This document shows, in pieces, positions 62,527 through 64,000 of a stretch of 64,000 bases of DNA (the stretch's first letter is position 1; each line of letters opens with the position of its first letter). Under the pieces are notes generated by a model that searched no databases, had not been told where the DNA came from, and saw only the letters and a list, made by a program, of their open reading frames with translations. Position numbers and translations under genes: made by a program. This DNA comes from Bacillota bacterium (lineage in GTDB: Bacteria; Bacillota; Clostridia; Lachnospirales; Lachnospiraceae): contig JAEZLZ010000131.1 of the NCBI GenBank assembly GCA_023415055.1, positions 21,854 to 85,853 of the forward strand. Direction: 5' to 3'.

Positions 62527-62946
62527 CTACATGATCTGAAAGGTCTCAGATTTGAAATTACTGTAGTATCTGCCTTCTTCCACTGTGAATTTTAAAACAC
62601 AATAATCCGGATCTGTTACACCTTTCGAATAATACATGGTATCCCCCGGCAGCCAAATCATTTCCTTATTCTCCTCATCGAAAAGGACCTCCATCCTGCC
62701 CTTCAGCATGACTCCTCGATAGAAGCGTTTATCACAAAAATAGATACAAGCCTTCGGATTCTCCTGATACTGCTTTACCCGCATGGAAGAGGTATTGGTT
62801 GAAAAGTAAAACTCCCGTATCCCTTCTCTTTTTCTGGGGGCATTCATCGCCTTCGTATTCGGAAAACCTTCTTCATCCACTGAGCTTATATAAACGGTTC
62901 CTTGTTTATCAATCAGATTACCTATTGTCTTTTCTGCATCCCTCAT
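62527..62946 (-). CDS. Pyridoxamine 5'-phosphate oxidase-like flavin-binding protein
   Basis: 139 residues from the ATG at 62946 (MRDAEKTIGNLIDKQGTVYI). The split-barrel pattern is typical of the small PNPOx/general stress protein 26 group: ISSVDEEGFPNTKAMNAPR, then REFYFSTNTSSMRVKQYQEN and PKACIYFCDKRFYRGVMLKG. Such proteins bind FMN or related cofactors and act as reductases or heme/FMN carriers. The longer upstream frame is not family-like. It is divergent from the TetR gene, so TetR may control both. Confidence 0.85.
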   Translation of the reverse strand: MRDAEKTIGNLIDKQGTVYISSVDEEGFPNTKAMNAPRKREGIREFYFSTNTSSMRVKQYQENPKACIYFCDKRFYRGVMLKGRMEVLFDEENKEMIWLPGDTMYYSKGVTDPDYCVLKFTVEEGRYYSNFKSETFQIM

Positions 62947-63056
62947 TCTATCTTTCACACCTCTAATTGTCACAGAATAAAATCGAACATGTGTACCATT
63001 TTTATGATAGTACATGTTATTTTTAAAATCAATGACAAAAATTGCTATATTTAAAA

Positions 63057-63096
63057 CAATAGAAAGCACGCTTCACGAACTTTCTATTGTCATGAA
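63057..63096 (+). repeat. Dispersed palindromic repeat, copy 4
   Basis: CAATAGAAAGCACGC, TTCACGAACTTTCTATT, then GTCATGAA. It lies between the divergent flavin-binding protein and TetR genes, immediately upstream of the TetR promoter. Confidence 0.82.
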
Positions 63097-63104
63097 GAAT
63101 TATA

Positions 63105-63155
63105 TTGACCGTGTCAGTCAAACGTGCTATGATGAATTTGACCAGGTTAGTCAAA
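63105..63155 (+). promoter_or_regulatory. TetR promoter with two matching operators
   Basis: TTGACC (63105-63110), 17 nt, TATGAT (63128-63133). Two copies of TTGAC-N7-GTCAA occur, at 63105-63121 (including the -35 box) and 63138-63154 (just after the -10 box), 33 bp apart, about three helical turns. They fit binding by the TetR encoded downstream. Confidence 0.8.
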
Positions 63156-63182
63156 TATACAAACAAGAAATGAGGTGGCACT

Positions 63183-63848
63183 ATTCCATACGAAATTTTT
63201 GAAAAATTGGAAGAAAGCAAAAAGCAGAAAATAATCAATGCCGGCTTTAAGGTTTTTGCAAAACATGAGTATACAAAAGCCTCCATCGACGAGATTGTAC
63301 GTGAAGCAGAGATCTCGAAGGGAAGCATCTTCTATTACTTTGAAACAAAATTGAATTTTTATATTTATCTATATGAATTTAGCGGTACCCAGCTGGAGTT
63401 AATCGTTGACTCTCCAGGTCCGGACGGCAGGCCTTCCTATATGGTATATACTGATTTTTTCGAACGTTTGAATGCTATTCAGCTTCTTAAGATGAAGAAC
63501 ACCGATACCTATCCTTATATGAATCAATTCATGAAAAGAGCGGTATTTGAAAGTGCTGCCGATATCAGAGAAAAGATATCAGAAATCAATAACAAATATA
63601 CCAGAGAACGTGCGATGCTGTTCTTTCAGGGACTTGACTATTCCAAATTCAAAGAAGGCGTCGATCCGATGATGGTCATTCAACTGCTCACCTGGGCAGC
63701 CGAGGGCTGCGCTAATCAGGTAATGCAAAAGGAAATGCTGCTGACCGGGTCCGTTGATGTTATACCCGACTTCAATGAGGTTACTCAATTATATTTTGAA
63801 TATGTAGCGATGTTTCGTAAGAATTTCTATAAGGATGAATATGTATAA
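63183..63848 (+). CDS. TetR-family transcriptional regulator, probable ATT start
   Basis: About 221 residues if started at the ATT at 63183, giving PYEIFEKLEESKKQKIINAG in front of the helix-turn-helix, as expected for this subgroup; a TTG at 63207 would lose the first eight residues. GAGGTG ends 5 nt before the ATT. The HTH is at about 15-60 (AKHEYTKASIDEIVREAEIS, KGSIFYYFETKLNFYIYLYE). The C-terminal domain is unnamed. It is followed by an ABC transporter gene at 63908, its likely target. Confidence 0.88.
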   Translation: MPYEIFEKLEESKKQKIINAGFKVFAKHEYTKASIDEIVREAEISKGSIFYYFETKLNFYIYLYEFSGTQLELIVDSPGPDGRPSYMVYTDFFERLNAIQLLKMKNTDTYPYMNQFMKRAVFESAADIREKISEINNKYTRERAMLFFQGLDYSKFKEGVDPMMVIQLLTWAAEGCANQVMQKEMLLTGSVDVIPDFNEVTQLYFEYVAMFRKNFYKDEYV

Positions 63849-63907
63849 TGTCAAACATTACGTGGTAATACATCCGGGATGGATTAATAAAGAAAGGGGA
63901 ATATTCG

Positions 63908-64000
63908 ATGTCTATTATCGAAATCAATGAATTAACAAAGGATTATGGTAATCATAAAGGGATCTTTCAACTTACCTTCCAAGTGAAGGAGGGTGAGGTA
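63908..64000 (+). CDS. ABC transporter ATP-binding protein, partial (runs off the window)
   Basis: ATG at 63908 with GAAAGGGGA upstream. Only 31 residues are visible: MSIIEINELTKDYGNHKGIF then QLTFQVKEGEV, the standard N-terminal strand pattern of ABC ATPases just before Walker A. It lies 59 nt after the TetR gene and is probably in one operon with it. Confidence 0.8.
   Translation, partial: MSIIEINELTKDYGNHKGIFQLTFQVKEGEV

Overview
The window looks like chromosomal DNA of a low-to-mid GC Firmicute of the class Clostridia, most likely a Lachnospiraceae-type anaerobe. Support comes from strong AAGGAGG-type ribosome binding sites, the single-chain clostridial-type FGAM synthetase with a fused glutaminase domain, a T-box in front of valS, a LicT-type antiterminator with its RNA target, a Ku/ligase pair, and a four-gene operon (39494-46611) of a kind I know only from Lachnospiraceae. 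No rRNA, tRNA, CRISPR array, complete insertion sequence or prophage was seen. Most genes before position 46.6 kb are on the minus strand.

Layout. 0-4 kb: a GntR/LacI-type sugar regulator, a proline-rich small protein, and a YtrA-type regulator with its ABC exporter under a palindromic promoter-operator. 4-9 kb: a chemoreceptor, an M42 aminopeptidase, a Nudix hydrolase and a 40-codon membrane peptide. 9.2-11.1 kb: an ECF sigma / zinc anti-sigma / two membrane protein operon. 11.6-13.3 kb: Ku and an ATP-dependent ligase (NHEJ). 13.5-20.3 kb: purL, a diguanylate-cyclase-like protein, a LysR regulator and mgsA. 20.5-23.8 kb: a PTS operon (LicT, EIIA, HPr, EIICB) behind a RAT/terminator switch. 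23.9-36 kb: membrane proteins, an HD hydrolase, a VOC protein, a MacB/FtsX-type exporter next to a two-component system, a DJ-1/PfpI protein and a decayed VOC gene. 36.4-39.4 kb: valS with its T-box. 39.5-46.6 kb: the operon of interest, encoding a giant beta/alpha-solenoid protein, a degenerate Hsp70/actin-fold protein, a TPR protein and a coiled-coil membrane protein. 46.8-53 kb: a CobD/HisC-like aminotransferase and a MarR-controlled heterodimeric ABC exporter, followed by a strongly folded element of about 310 nt. 53.4-64 kb: DUF2164, a GreA/Rnk-like protein, MerR, GNAT, an ABC-F protein, purA, dut, LysR, an aldo/keto reductase with Fe-S clusters, small proteins, and a TetR gene in front of an ABC transporter that runs off the end.

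The most unusual material is: (1) the Hsp70-like/TPR/solenoid operon, whose function is unknown; (2) the element at 52995-53306, which closes on itself with three nested stems around several hairpins; (3) a short dispersed palindromic repeat with at least four clear intergenic copies, whose hairpin core resembles a hairpin inside that element; (4) several genes (ECF sigma factor, DUF1576-like protein, TetR) whose homologous N-termini can only be reached from ATT or ATA codons placed behind good ribosome binding sites; and (5) small or broken genes that a standard caller would miss. Family names are from memory of the protein families; no searches were run.
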